Shown: positions 45,773-57,086 of the stretch, piece by piece
How positions within the stretch are numbered: position 1 is the stretch's first letter
Layout of the letters: each line of letters begins with the position of its first letter
Source: Galdieria partita
Lineage: Eukaryota; Rhodophyta; Bangiophyceae; Galdieriales; Galdieriaceae
Length of the DNA stretch: 64,000 bases
Assembly (NCBI GenBank): GCA_025991245.1
Contig: BQMJ01000002.1
Location: 124,001-188,000 of the forward strand
Direction of reading: 5' to 3'
The notes under the pieces: model-generated
What the model was told of the DNA's origin: nothing
Databases searched by the model: none
The model's input: only the letters and a program-made list of their open reading frames with translations
Position numbers and translations under genes: made by a program

Positions 45773-47069
45773 CTCTTTTTTTGTGAAGATGACTGATTCC
45801 CTGAGAGACTTTCACATCCAGGACAATTATTGAGTCCATCGTGAATAAATATATCGCAAATGCCACAAAATATGTTTTGACAGTTTGGACACATGAAGTA
45901 TTCAGAACCGTCAATAGGAAACGCTCCTTTGCAGGCATAGCAGTGGTTTGGTTTGGAATGACTATAAACATCATCCTGAATGACTTCACTTTTCATTTTC
46001 CCATAAAACTCACCTTTGTGTATACTTGTCTTCTTGAACTTCATGGAAGTTCGCAACAGGAAATAAATGATGATAAGACCTAGCAAGCTGCGAGCTTGAT
46101 ACTAGAATAAGGCCACAAAGAACGCATTCTATAGGAATCTCTCCATAACAGCACTTTATAACCCTCTCTAAGTGAATGCACAAGGTAAAATTGAATAGCT
46201 TTACTTACTTCACAACGAGGGCAGACAAATACTTGATTTCTCAATACCTTGTCGTTCAGACAGACTTTAGGCTCCTTATATGTTTTCAAAGTTGGAAAGC
46301 CCATATGAACCAAAGCGGTTTTTGTATTATGCTCTACTAGTGCGGAAGGAATCACCAAATCCTCTAATAACTCGAGTAAATGGCTTTCATTCATACAGAC
46401 GAAGTAACAACCATGTGTTCTGGTTGATAAGTATTTCAGTATATACAACTCTGCTGCCATTCCTATTATACTGCAACGAATTCTCTCCCTTTCTACCTTC
46501 TCTATCGTCTGTCTGACGTCTCCTGGGTCACACGAAGATATCGAATTGTATAATACCAATACCTCTCTGGAGCCATATAAAGGAATGGAGTGTAACAGAC
46601 TGAAAGCCAAGTCTAACCCATTTTGTAAGGAACAGTTGCCATAAAAACCTTTTTGGGCAGCAGTATTAATTGCTTCTGAGTGTTGCCTAGGATTGCTTCC
46701 CATGGAACTAAGTTTTTCCGCCACTCCATCTCGCAAAGCCACGACAGCCAACTGCGAGATAGGATTTTCATCAAAGTAGCTATATAAGAATTTTTGGGCA
46801 CAAGACAAGCAGACCTCACCACGGGAAGGTTTCAAGTCGGATTCCTTTGCTTCACGAGACAAATCCAAAATTAGAACAAGGAAGCGGATAAGACCTCTTC
46901 GTACGTTTTGCTGAGTGTTTTTACGCTTTCGTTTAACACGTGAAATTTCCAAGGAGCTTAAGTCTTTTATTTTTCCTGTTTCGTCTTCCTGTAAAGTTTC
47001 CCAAGAACGAACTATGTCTTGTTCCCATGAATAAAGTGCTGAGCTCTGTGGCCTCTCGTCGTCATCCAT
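45769..47069 (-). CDS. GTF2H2: TFIIH core subunit p44 (Ssl1/GTF2H2)
   Basis: Three exons (47069-46209, 46153-46014, 45961-45769) with introns of 55 and 52 nt give 397 residues. The N-terminal von Willebrand A-like domain has RRGLIRFLVLILDLSREAKES, where the family has LDxS. After the first intron comes a zinc-binding segment (CPRCE joined to IPIECVLCGLILVSSSQLARSYHHLFPV). The end is a C4-type RING-like finger: CYACKGAFP, FMCPNCQNIFCGICDIFIHDGLNNCPGC. p44 stimulates the XPD helicase within TFIIH in transcription and nucleotide excision repair. All family blocks are present in order. Confidence 0.93.
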
Positions 47070-47362
47070 GCAAACCAAACAATCCAATAGTGGATCAACG
47101 TCTCCTTTAAAACTTTCAAGTTGGATCCTTCAGAACTATGTTTTGTCGCAATAAATAGATTACACATAATACAAAAGTTCTACCAAAGTAGTCATCTTAG
47201 AATGGACAGTGTTTGTATTTAATATGAAAGTATTTGTATGCAGTCATTGAGAAGATGTTCGGTACAGTCTAAGAAACTTCAAATAAAACTTCACCATATT
47301 GTTTTATTTTGATAGGTTCTTTCAGTCTTTGACTGCAGGAAGCAACGAGAAGCAATTGTAGC

Positions 47363-48652
47363 ATGATACATTACTTTCGTAGCTTCTTTCGACCTACGGA
47401 CCATTTGAGAACCAGCTTGTTGAAAAGAACACTTTCACTCCAGTCGGGAAAGTATATGGTGAGTCCTTTTGCTTCACTTGGAATAGGAAAAGCGTTGCTT
47501 GCTTCTCTAGACGAACAAGGCATTCACGTACCAACGCAGATACAAAACCGAGGGATTCCTAAAATATTGACAGGAAGTAACGTTTTTATTGGCGCTGAAA
47601 CTGGCTCAGGAAAGACTCTTACCTTTTTGCTCCCAATTATTGAACTTCTTACTCGTCAGGAAAAGTCGAGAGGAATAGAACGATCTCCTCATCGTCCACG
47701 GTGCCTTGTGTTTGCACCAACAAGGGAGCTTGGTGAACAAATTTGTAAAGTTGCAAAGAAACTTAGTCACAGAGCAAAATTCAGTTGTACTGAAATTGTT
47801 GGCGGTCGTTCTAGGAAGGCAGAAGAAGAAAGTTTGTCAGTGCCGAGAGACTTGGTGGTAGCGACTCTAGGACGCTTCACGGAACATAACCGAAAGAAGA
47901 ATATTATGCTTAGTGAGGTTCGTCATATTGTTTTTGACGAAGCCGATTACTTGTTTTCTCGTCTTGGCTTTCGAGAAGAAACGAAACAATTGTTGTTGAA
48001 CGTTGAAAGACATGCTGTCTTAAAGGATAGGAAACCTCAGATGATAGGTACAGCAGCATTGAAAACGCTGGAGGTCGAGTCGTTTTTTCGTTACTATTGT
48101 CCGTCTGTGAGCTTTGTACTGTCGGATAAACTTCATCAGTTGCCTCTAGAAGAAAGAGTCAGGTCTGAACCTCTTTATTTGAACAATGTCTCGGAGAAGC
48201 GAACAGTTCTGGAGAATCTTGTCAAGGAAATTTCCAAAAGTGAGGACTCGAAGACCGTAATTTTTTGCAATACCGTAGACTCTTGTCGTTTTGTCGATCA
48301 TGTATTGTCTGACTTGAATGAGAAAGGCGAATGTTTGCCTTCTGCTTGTTATCACGGGGAAATGCCTCCTAACGAAAGGAGAGCTAGTTGGATAAGATTC
48401 TGTGAGAAGGATGCTGGATTTCTGGTATGTACTGATCTAGGTGCACGAGGTTTAGATGTTCCGTCCATTGGAGCAATTATCATGTTCGACTTTCCCAAAA
48501 CAGCAACTAGTTACTTACACCGAGTTGGAAGAATTCGTAACGAAGGTGTTGTATATAGTCTAATAACGCAGTCTTCTAGGAAAATTGCAGAATTGTGTCT
48601 TTCTGCTCATGCCACGACGAAAACTGCCAAAAAATTAGTACAAATACCGTAG
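47363..48652 (+). CDS. DEAD-box RNA helicase, probably organellar
   Basis: A single exon of 429 residues. Motifs in order: Q motif with PTQIQNRGIP, motif I GAETGSGKT, Ia APTRELGEQ, GGR, Ib TLGR instead of TPGR, motif II DEAD, motif III GTA where SAT is usual, motif IV VIFCNTV, motif V TDLGARGLDVPSI, motif VI HRVGRI. The N-terminus (MIHYFRSFFRPTDHLRTSLLKRT) is basic and aromatic like a mitochondrial or plastid presequence. It is short with no C-terminal extension, resembling plant RH39-like or animal DDX28-like organellar rRNA helicases, though the subgroup is not certain. Motif VI HRVGRIRNEG lacks the second arginine of HRIGRTGR. Confidence 0.9.
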   Translation: MIHYFRSFFRPTDHLRTSLLKRTLSLQSGKYMVSPFASLGIGKALLASLDEQGIHVPTQIQNRGIPKILTGSNVFIGAETGSGKTLTFLLPIIELLTRQEKSRGIERSPHRPRCLVFAPTRELGEQICKVAKKLSHRAKFSCTEIVGGRSRKAEEESLSVPRDLVVATLGRFTEHNRKKNIMLSEVRHIVFDEADYLFSRLGFREETKQLLLNVERHAVLKDRKPQMIGTAALKTLEVESFFRYYCPSVSFVLSDKLHQLPLEERVRSEPLYLNNVSEKRTVLENLVKEISKSEDSKTVIFCNTVDSCRFVDHVLSDLNEKGECLPSACYHGEMPPNERRASWIRFCEKDAGFLVCTDLGARGLDVPSIGAIIMFDFPKTATSYLHRVGRIRNEGVVYSLITQSSRKIAELCLSAHATTKTAKKLVQIP

Positions 48653-49465
48653 CTGCTTTGTGTTTGATATCTCGTCAGGCTTTTAGGTAGAACTCCTGAA
48701 ACTTTGAGAACTAACCCTTTGATGACGAAGTTTTTATCGCCTACACTCTAGGGAAGACTATAGTTATTGGTAATCTTCTTCTTTAGAGAGAATGTAGGCT
48801 TCACAAGTCTAACTCGTTCCAATATTTTAAGTGTTTGTCTTACCGATAGCTTTACAGTTTTGACTTTTCTACTTTACTCTTCTCATAAGAGACAAGTTGT
48901 TTCCTTGTCAAAACCCTGTTTTATTCGTAGAGAGAACAAAGCTTCCATTGTTTTAAAAAATGGCACATTGTTGTTTTATATTTTTTTGATACAACAAATG
49001 CTCTAAAAAGGTTCCAGGAAGAGGATAACGAACAAAATGATAATTTCTGGCACAGATTGCTCAAATTCCAAAAAACAGCAAATTGAAAAAGCTCAAGTTG
49101 AAGCTACACACACTCAAATGTTTGCAATACAGAATTTCCATTGCACTCCATTAATAACTAGTCGAACATCTCAGCACTTTTTTGAGTTGGGCATAATTCC
49201 GATGACTCCCATAGTTATTCGTTTCTTATGAAGTTATCATGGAACCAAATAAGACAACCTTTGTAACACCCATAGAAATATTCACAATTCGTTTCTCCAA
49301 GTCTGAAATTTTTCATCTCCCCGATGTAGTATTACAAGTCGTGTTTCAATGTTGGAAATTGATACATACCTATCTATACTAGTGTTGAACAGCTCTCTCA
49401 TAAATTTTGTGTAAGAAACAAACTTCACAAAAGATTTATAGCCTTTATTAAAAATGGGATGCTTC
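48653..49465. other. Intergenic, about 810 bp, convergent 3' regions
   Basis: Unusually long for a tail-to-tail gap here. The open frames at 48767-49006 and 49037-49231 are short and lack family features. No RNA gene is recognised. Confidence 0.4.
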
Positions 49466-50151
49466 TTAGGCTGCTGGTGGCTCTTCCATAGTCTTCGATG
49501 CAGCCATTGTCGAAAGAAAAGTATTGTATCCAATTTGCACAGAGTTGATATAAAGAATTCTCTGAGATGAAGGTACGAATCTAAAGTTGATCAAATGCGC
49601 AAGAGGCCAGACACCCCAGTTAACCTTCATGGTTGGCCATAGCTTGGTTTTTACTTCTTCAGCTACTTGTTCAGGATGACCTTCAACTGTCTTCATAAAC
49701 GAGAAGAAAATGGAAGTAAATATGGGAGCCCAAAGAAGCTGATCTATTGCCGTCTTCGTGGCAACTGCGAGGCCCGACTTGGGAGCGTTTGTCATCACAG
49801 TCTAGAAAACGCATAAGACCTTCTCCGCACAAAAAAGGATACTCACCCTGTCCAAAAACTGATACCAATAATGTCCAATAGGACCGTGTATACATAAACC
49901 AAAAGCTGAAAACCGCGCAGTTCTCATGTAATCCCAAGGTTTTCCTGATAGCATATCAGGTGATTGTGCAATCAAATCTCCCAAAGTGAAACCAAAAAAG
50001 GACTACAGGACTTTTCAAAGGTTGGATTTATCAAAATATTTTAGCATACCGTTAGGGTTTTTACCTTCAGAGGGTTTGCAGTGAGCGCTGCATTATATTT
50101 TGCCCATATGCCTGCCATTCGATGAATTCTACCAGAGCTGTGTCCGATCAT
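49466..50151 (-). CDS. Mpv17/PMP22-family membrane protein
   Basis: Three exons (50151-50065, 50002-49847, 49801-49466) with introns of 62 and 45 nt, all phase 0, give 192 residues. The family reading is clear: MAGIWAKYNAALTANPLK, then GFTLGDLIAQ, MRTARFSAFGLCIHGPIGHYWYQFLDR, AIDQLLWAPIFTSIFFSF, and the signature MKVNWGVWPLAHLINFRFVP ahead of the last segment. Four membrane spans are expected. Members lie in the mitochondrial inner membrane, peroxisomes or plastids and have channel-like activity. Location here is unknown. The second in-frame ATG (50118) gives a more typical start. Confidence 0.9.
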
Positions 50152-50721
50152 CCCATCATGGGAGCACAATAAATGACATTTCTTATAGTTCTACGTGAGA
50201 AGAGTGTGTAGTTATGTAGTGATCCTTCTTGTGAAGAGTAGTTAAATTCTTTGTATAACATTTTGACTCTTCCCTTGTTCGTGGAAAGCTGTATTCCTTT
50301 ACATCATGTCACATGAAGTGATACTGTCCTTGTTAATTGACTGGTACAGAAAAGAGGCTTACAAGGTGATGGCAATCTCTAACTTTGTTGCTTTCCACTA
50401 AGGACTAAACGTTCTTTACAAACTTTCTTTGTTCCACGTTTTCTGGCTCTTTAGCTCAAATATTTATTTACTAAGCAACACAGTTCGACTACTTTTTGCA
50501 CTAGAGTCTTGCTTTGTCTACAACGAAAACTTGACCTAATGTCTAACCTACAAAAACTTCTTACTGGTTTCACTTCAAGGTATTGAGATGCAAAGAAAAG
50601 TTCCAACTAGGGTGAGACATTGAAGCACAAAGATACCAGACATACGCCACTAACGGAAATTTCCGTTATTATCTTATTGACCAGTATTCACACATGTGGT
50701 TTACTATGTTGATTGTCAAAA
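50152..50721. other. Intergenic, about 570 bp, divergent promoters
   Basis: It lies between the leftward Mpv17-family gene and the rightward five-exon unknown. No feature is recognised. Confidence 0.45.
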
Positions 50722-52254
50722 ATGTCGCTTTTCTCACTAACTGTATTACTAGAGAATGAAACAGCTAGAGAGTGGTTGCTTTGTAGAACAGAGAATAGTA
50801 TACAGCCTTCAACTATCGAGACAGCTCATGCACTCAAAGCAGATGTTGAAGTTGAAGGCCAACTGTTTTCTTTGGAGTTGTTGGTAAAACCACTAGGAGT
50901 TGTTAACGGAATATTGATTGGCTACGTGTGCTCTGCTGAAAATTAACGGTATTATAGAACGCTCACTCTGTTTAGGTATTGGGAGATCCCTACCACTTTG
51001 CTCTGGGAAAGTTCTGGGGCCCCATGGTGCATCCAGCTTGTCGGAGGTTTATATTTGACCTGGAGAAAGGAGAATTTTTAGAAGTAAGAGATATTCTTTA
51101 GTATTCAGCTATATTATAACTTTTATAGTTTCACTGGTACGTACACAATAGTACTGTCCTGGTCAACTGGATGAAGGTCTGTGTTTCATTAGTGTTGGAA
51201 TGTATCACTAACAAGTTGTTCTTAGTTTCCAACAGTTGACCATCGAATAGGATATTTTATTCTTTTTGAAGCACCTGAATTTGATAAGTTACCCCATAAA
51301 CTACTGCATAGTATTGAAATTATTGCTGAAAGATCAATGAATGAAGTGTGCTTACGTTCAGAAGAAAGTTTTCGATTCCCAATATATGTTGAGGAGGAAC
51401 TGAGATCAGTACCTTCATTTCTTCATGCTCTACAAGGTCTCCTTGGAGTGTTTGGTGGAACTCTTCGCTTTACTCAGTATGATCCAGAAAGCCTCGACTG
51501 CTTGAGTGACGCATTATGTTCTTATTCCGTCGTAATACGAAGCAGCAAGCATGCAGAGAATCTGAGAAAAAGAGAGCTGCAACGCTTCTGTTGTTATTTT
51601 CCAGAAACATCTTTTGCCGGACACAATATCAAGAATAGTCGACTTTTGTTTCATGACAGTGATTCGTTGAAGAGTATTGTGCAGGACGGAAATACAATAG
51701 AATGTAATGATATTTATGGAATCTCCAACACTGAATGTATAGTTTGCCAGTCACGTCAACAGGATAGTAAAGTAATGGGCTGGACCAATTCGTGGAATTT
51801 CATACCCGTCGAATATTTAGCAGCACAAGAAACTTTGTCAACAAGAAGCGAAGAAGAAAATACACGAGACCAAGAAGGCAGCGTATCAGCTATTGATTTT
51901 GGAAGTTCCGAAGTTGTCGATGCCTATTCATTCTCCTTCTTGTCAGGATTTCCTTCGGTAGGTTTTGAAATTATTTCACAATGAATGCCTTAAGGTTTCT
52001 AGACACTTATATCATCTGATGACATTTCAGTTGGCAGCTTTTCAGACAACACGCATAGTATTGAGCCCTTCAATTTTCTAGAAACTTATTTTGAATGCTC
52101 AACTGAAGACATATACTTATCAGAAAATCAGGAGGCATATAAGGATATTTTTTCAAGCTATGCACTAAACGATGATAATCAGATTTCGTGTCTTGAAAGT
52201 GATTCCTCGGAATGTCTTGAACTACAACAAGAGTCTTTGTTTCAAGATGAGTAG
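50722..52254 (+). CDS. Unknown five-exon protein, 447 aa
   Basis: I do not recognise this protein. Exons 50722-50925, 50976-51083, 51129-51176, 51226-51957 and 52003-52254 (introns 50, 45, 49 and 45 nt) all join in phase 0 and total 1344 nt. The N-terminal 150 residues look like a compact beta-rich domain (FSLTVLLENETAREWLL, GDPYHFALGKFWGPMVHP, FLEFHWYVHNSTVLVNW). It continues with IGYFILFEAPEFDKLP and then a helical stretch. The C-terminal third is acidic and Ser/Asp/Glu-rich, probably disordered. There is no membrane segment or targeting peptide. The regular splicing pattern supports a real gene, perhaps restricted to this lineage. Confidence 0.65.
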
Positions 52255-52393
52255 ACATAAGCGAATTGGTATGTTGTCAATTTCGAGCTTTATTCCAAGC
52301 TCCCTCTAGATTAGTAAAAATTAAGGAAGCCACCTGTAAATAAAGTTTCTTGTAGTATATCTTCTCGAATAACACAACAACTCTTTGTGGTAC

Positions 52394-53271
52394 CTAAGTT
52401 CGTGAGTCTATAATAACGTCTGCTTGACACTTGAAACGAGAAATCAACTCTGCATTTCTACGATCATTATAAGAAACACGAAAACTTGCTTCTCCTGGCG
52501 ACCTTCCTATACAAATATCGTCACTGACATACTAGTACATACTAGTACATACGAACCAACTTCATTAACCATTCTTTCAAAAACTCGACTCATTGCTTGT
52601 GGAATATCACAGTCCAGATACCATATTTCGTCTAGTATATGAGACAAAGAATTCCAGGGACTGTCTGGAAGCAAAAGATAGTTTCCTTCCACCAAAACAA
52701 TAGGAATTGTCTTATCTACGTAAACAGCGTCGTCGTCTGGATCTCCCTTGTGATGATCAAACGAAGGTAAGAAAACTGCTTCATTCCTTCGAAGCTTCAG
52801 AATGGTTTTAACAAAGCTCTGACTGTCAAACGTCCAAGGTGCCCCTCTTCGAGCATGTGCTTCTGCAGGGCACTCCATTTCATCTAGACTTTTCTTTGAA
52901 TAGTGGAATCCATCCATTGGAACGACCGTACAAGTATTTGCCTTTATCGAATTCAAACTCGCAGCAGTGCGAGCTGCTAGAGTTGTTTTGCCTGATCCTG
53001 GAACTCCTACTAAACCAATCATAAAGCGCCAGTTTGTCGTGTCAGAAGGAGGGTTTCTGTGAAAGTCTTCGAGCCACTCAAGGATTCTTCCCTTCAACCT
53101 TTCTACATTTTTCTCTAACGAGCAAACTGTCAAAGTAAACTGAGGACAGGCCACGATGGTCCTTAAAAGTCTGCGACCTTTCACTCTATACGGGCCTTCA
53201 ACTGTCTGCCTTTCCAACAGACCATTCTTGTTATGCGATATTCTACATGGCACTCCAAATGCTAAATTCAT
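52394..53271 (-). CDS. Uridine kinase/PRK-like P-loop kinase (nucleoside/sugar kinase family)
   Basis: Two exons (53271-52557 and 52506-52394) with a 50-nt intron (52507-52556, GTTCGT donor) give 275 residues. It has Walker A GLVGVPGSGKTTLA, VVPMDGFHYSKKSLDEM, ARRGAPWTFDSQSFV, PSFDHHKGDPDDDAV, the core-strand IPIVLVEGNYLLLPDSPW and the lid-region arginines before the intron. The second exon adds SPGEASFRVSYNDRRNAELI, as in family members such as plant uridine-kinase-like proteins and bacterial fructose-transport kinases. The substrate is undetermined. The N-terminal 60 residues may be a transit peptide. The ATG at 53271 directly follows an AG, so a 5' UTR intron is possible. Confidence 0.85.
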
Positions 53272-53692
53272 TCCTGTGCATAAAATGCAAAAATATGGAG
53301 ACACAACTACTTGCAAGGAACAATAAGCTTCATTTTAAAGTAACAGTGACAAAATTCAACAAGTAAACCAACTAGGATTTCAAAACAAGGATAACTGACA
53401 AATGATATCTACATTTGAAACACGAAAGTATGAAACAGAGAACGTATAGAATTCTGCACGATTCTATTTTAGTATATTCAATCCGAAACGTGCTAGTTAT
53501 TGAGTCCAGTGGTCTTAGATAACAAAGAAAACTTTAGTTCTTTGCAATAGGAAATAATAGACAAGTGTTGAAGTCCATTAGAGAATATCAGTCGGAGAAG
53601 AGATTCAATCAGATCATTTTGGTCGTGGCCATAATTCTCGTCGTCAAACTCATCTTGTGAAGACGTTCATCCCTTGTTGCTGCACGTGTTAG
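53272..53692. other. Intergenic, about 420 bp, divergent promoters
   Basis: It lies between the P-loop kinase and the ELO gene. No feature is recognised. Confidence 0.45.
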
Positions 53693-54564
53693 ATGTTGTT
53701 GGTCAACTTTATGGAATATTTTGATAATTACGTGAGAAGTTTTGAATGGAAAAATTCACCTTTGGCTGGAATACAGTATCCTTTTGTTGCAGTCTGTGTG
53801 TATCTTCTTGTGATATGGGGATTACACCGCTACATGAGGGACCGGCCTCCGCTCAAGTTGAAGAGAGTAACTGCCTTTCATAACGTAGTATTATGTCTTC
53901 TTTCGCTAGCTATGTGTGTTGGAACAGTTACAGAACTCGCTCTCAGAGTAAAAGTAGGCAGTGACTATGAGAATTTTCTTTTATTGAAAGAGCTCTGTAG
54001 GATCTTGGTTTCTTCTCTGTTGTTTGTGATCGTGAACACAAAGCAATGCGTGGGAGATTGCTTTTTTGGATGTATTTGTTCTACTGCAGCAAATACTATG
54101 AGTTATTTGATACCGTTATAATGGTGTTAAAGAAACGACCGTTAAACTTTTTACACGTATATCATCACTGTATTGTGATGCCTCTGTTTTGGGTTTATAT
54201 GCAGACTGCTATGGTCATTCACTGGGTTCTAGTGGTAAGTCAAATAATTCAATGCTTGATTTTCCTTTAAGATGTCTAGGTTGCTAACTCGCTCGTGCAC
54301 GTGTTTATGTATTACTACTATGCGTTATCTTCTTTTGGTAAAACTGTATGGTGGAAAAAGTATATCACTCAAGCACAAATAGTTCAGTTTGTTATTGACC
54401 TTGCTGCTACTTGGCCTTTTCCGTTCCTGTACTTTTCAAGGGGCGGCTGTTCTGGTTCCTTTCGAGGCTGGTTATTCGGGCAGGTTGTCGGTGCTTCTTT
54501 TTATAAACTGTTCATGGACTTTTATCGCAAGTCATATCGGAACAAGGAAAAGAAGGAGGAATGA
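53693..54564 (+). CDS. ELO-family very-long-chain fatty acid elongase (3-ketoacyl-CoA synthase)
   Basis: Exons 53693-53996, 54044-54234 and 54280-54564 (introns 47 and 45 nt) give 259 residues. Family blocks: RGRLLFWMYLFYCSKYYELFDT, VLKKRPLNFLHVYHHCIV with the HxxHH catalytic box, NSLVHVFMYYYYALSSFG and WWKKYITQAQIVQFVID. The basic C-terminus (RKSYRNKEKKEE) may hold a dilysine-type ER retrieval signal. It condenses malonyl-CoA with acyl-CoA in the ER. Which chain length or unsaturation it prefers cannot be read. Six to seven membrane segments are expected. Confidence 0.94.
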
Positions 54565-55383
54565 GTGGAGATCACAAGAAGAAAAACAATAAGAGGATAC
54601 AATTTGATAGCGTAATATTCACTTACTCGATGAACACTCCCGATTGTTCTTTTGTCCTTTCGTATAAAACTGAAACGAAAATTGTCGTAATTGGTTGAAC
54701 AATTTTATTCTTATTTCAGTTGTGGAGTTTTTAGTGACGATAACTTCAAGTAACAAATGTATAGTTCTTCTTCAGTGTGACGAGATAAACTTGAGATCGA
54801 CTTTCGCTTCACTCTCTTTGGTGGATTGAGTATATAGTGCAATATCTTTATGGAGTTGTGACTCGGTTTTGTCGATCAATTAACACTTACTCCCCCTCGT
54901 GACGTTGTTTATCATAACTTTGTCTTCTTTTCTATTCTGTAGTTTTGAAGTATTTTCAAGTATTAGTTTACAAAAATGACGTTTGCTTAAGACTTGAGTT
55001 CCTACCTGTCGAATAAACCCATTCTGACATATAGCTGTAACTTTTGCTTACAAGACAATAAATCAAGTTCAACCAACCAATGGCCAAATACTTGAAACCT
55101 GTAGTCGTTTAGGAAACTAAACATGGAAAAGTCGAAACATAGAGAGTAAGTATAAATTGCTGACTTTGCTATGACAACATGTTTACACTATTTGGCAACT
55201 GCAAGACAGAAGAAGACGAAGATTCAAAGCACTTTTATTTCAAAGTGTGAGTTCTTGTCACTAATTTTTCTGGTACCATTTGAAAACAAACTGCAACAGT
55301 CATAACAGATTTGACTCTTTTATAAAAATGAAGTGCCATTCTCGCTCTTCCATAGGAATGCAACCAATCACTTCTAGTTGAAA
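54565..55383. other. Intergenic, about 820 bp
   Basis: A same-strand gap between ELO and KMO. A 105-codon leftward frame (55552-55235) overlaps the KMO start and looks like a shadow. No RNA gene or repeat is seen. Confidence 0.45.
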
Positions 55384-56987
55384 ATGGAGCATTTTGATTA
55401 TTCCAAGTCTTCAGTTGACGGGCTCCAAGCGTCCTCAAGACGTATAGTTGTTGTTGGTGGTGGTCTTGCAGGCGCTTTGGAAGGACTCTTTTTAGCAAAG
55501 AGACTAGGTTCCTCTTATGAAATAAAGATCTATGAAAAGAGGGAGGATCCACGATTGCACTGGGGTGAATCAGGACGTTCCATCAATCTCGCTCTTTCCA
55601 CCAGAGGATTGACTGCTTTGGATAAAGTAGGCTTATCAAAAGAAGTACTTTCGGTAGGAGTTCCAATGTATGGAAGGGGTATTCATCATAGTAATGGTCG
55701 CTTTGAAATTCAGCCTTATGGCTTCTCACAGAAAGGAGAGTTTTTAACTTCGATATCAAGACACGTCTTAAATTGTATCTTGCTTAATGCTTGTGAACGC
55801 GCAGGTGTCGTTTTATGTTTTAAAAAGGCCTGCTCTTCTATTGACTTGTCGAATAATATTCTGTACTTTGAAGAATCGGAGGTTCCTGCTCTCAACCCTA
55901 CAACCGATACAATTGAACCACAAGTCTCGTGGGACTTTGCTTCTTCCAAGTTGCTAGAATCTGATATTCAAAGAACTAGTGATGTCTCTTACAATATTAA
56001 TATGGTCAAGGCAGATGTTATCATTGGAGCAGACGGTGTATTTTCAAGAGTTCGACAAATTTTGGAAAATTACACAAAGTCCAAGTTTAACTACAATCAG
56101 GTATATTTGCCAACTTGCTATAAGGAGTTGACTATCAGCCCAAGTCCATCCGGTAGCTATGCCATGTATCCAAACTGTTTGCACATATGGCCACGAGGAC
56201 ACTTTATGTTGATTGCTCTTCCGAATTCGGATGGTTCGTTTACTTGTACTTTATTCATGGATGAAGATGGATGTCCAGTAAGGTATCAGAGAATCCTTTC
56301 AACATTTGCAGATTAATGACTTTTTTTAGCTTCAAAAACATTGAAACAAATGAACAGTTGTTGAATCTGTTCACCTGCTATTTCAATGACGTCATACCTC
56401 TCATACCAGATTTGGTAAAGCAGTATTTCCAATCACCCATATCATTTCTGTTATATACTCAGTGCGAGCCTTATCATTTTGAGAACCGTATTGTACTTAT
56501 TGGCGACGCAGCACATGCAATTGGTAAGTCGTTGAGATATTTATATGTAGTCTTACCATTGTCGTTAGTACCTTTCTACGGGCAAGGTTGTAACCTTGCG
56601 TTTGAAGACTGCCGTATTTTAGATGAATTGATTGAGTTGCACAGCGGAAACTGGTGTGACGTATTGAAACATTTCTCTCAAAGTAGAAAGTCCAACGCTG
56701 ATGTTATTGCTCGTCTGGCATTGGAAAATTACATGGAAATGGCACAAAAGACTTCGAGTCGTTTGTTCCTGTTAAAGAGAAGGATCCAGATCACTTTAAG
56801 TGAGTGGTTTCCAAATGCCTTTCCTTCCTTGTATCGTTTGGTTTCCTTTACCAATGTTCCTTATCGGGATGCTGTCAGTCTTGTAGAGAAGGGCAACTCA
56901 GTATTTCGTAAATATCTTATTTGTAGCTTGTGTTTAACAACTCTAGCAAGCGTTTATGGGATAAAGTGTCTGTGGAGAACCAACTAG
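55384..56987 (+). CDS. KMO: Kynurenine 3-monooxygenase
   Basis: Exons 55384-56282, 56330-56523 and 56569-56987 (introns 47 and 45 nt) give 503 residues. It has an FAD-binding loop VVVGGGLAGALEGLFLAKRLG, the substrate-side GRSINLALSTRGLTAL, SISRHVLN, the second FAD motif DVIIGADGVFSRVR, the KMO-typical LHIWPRGHFMLIALPN, and [22 protein letters not shown] across the last junction. A C-terminal hydrophobic segment (KYLICSLCLTTLASVYGI) matches the outer mitochondrial membrane anchor of KMO. It hydroxylates L-kynurenine with NADPH and oxygen, a step toward quinolinate and NAD. Presence of KMO implies an oxygen-dependent kynurenine route rather than, or besides, the aspartate route of green plants. 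Confidence 0.95.
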
Positions 56988-57086
56988 AATATATTTAGAA
57001 AATAGAAACTCGAACGTAGATGATTAGAAAGAAGCACTTGTATTGAGAACAAGGTTTAAGTTTACTAGAATTTTTGTGAAAAGTGC

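Noticed and set aside
55235-55552. 105-codon minus-strand ORF over the KMO start
   Set aside because: Antisense to the conserved FAD-binding region of KMO; composition is His/Arg-rich as expected for a shadow frame.
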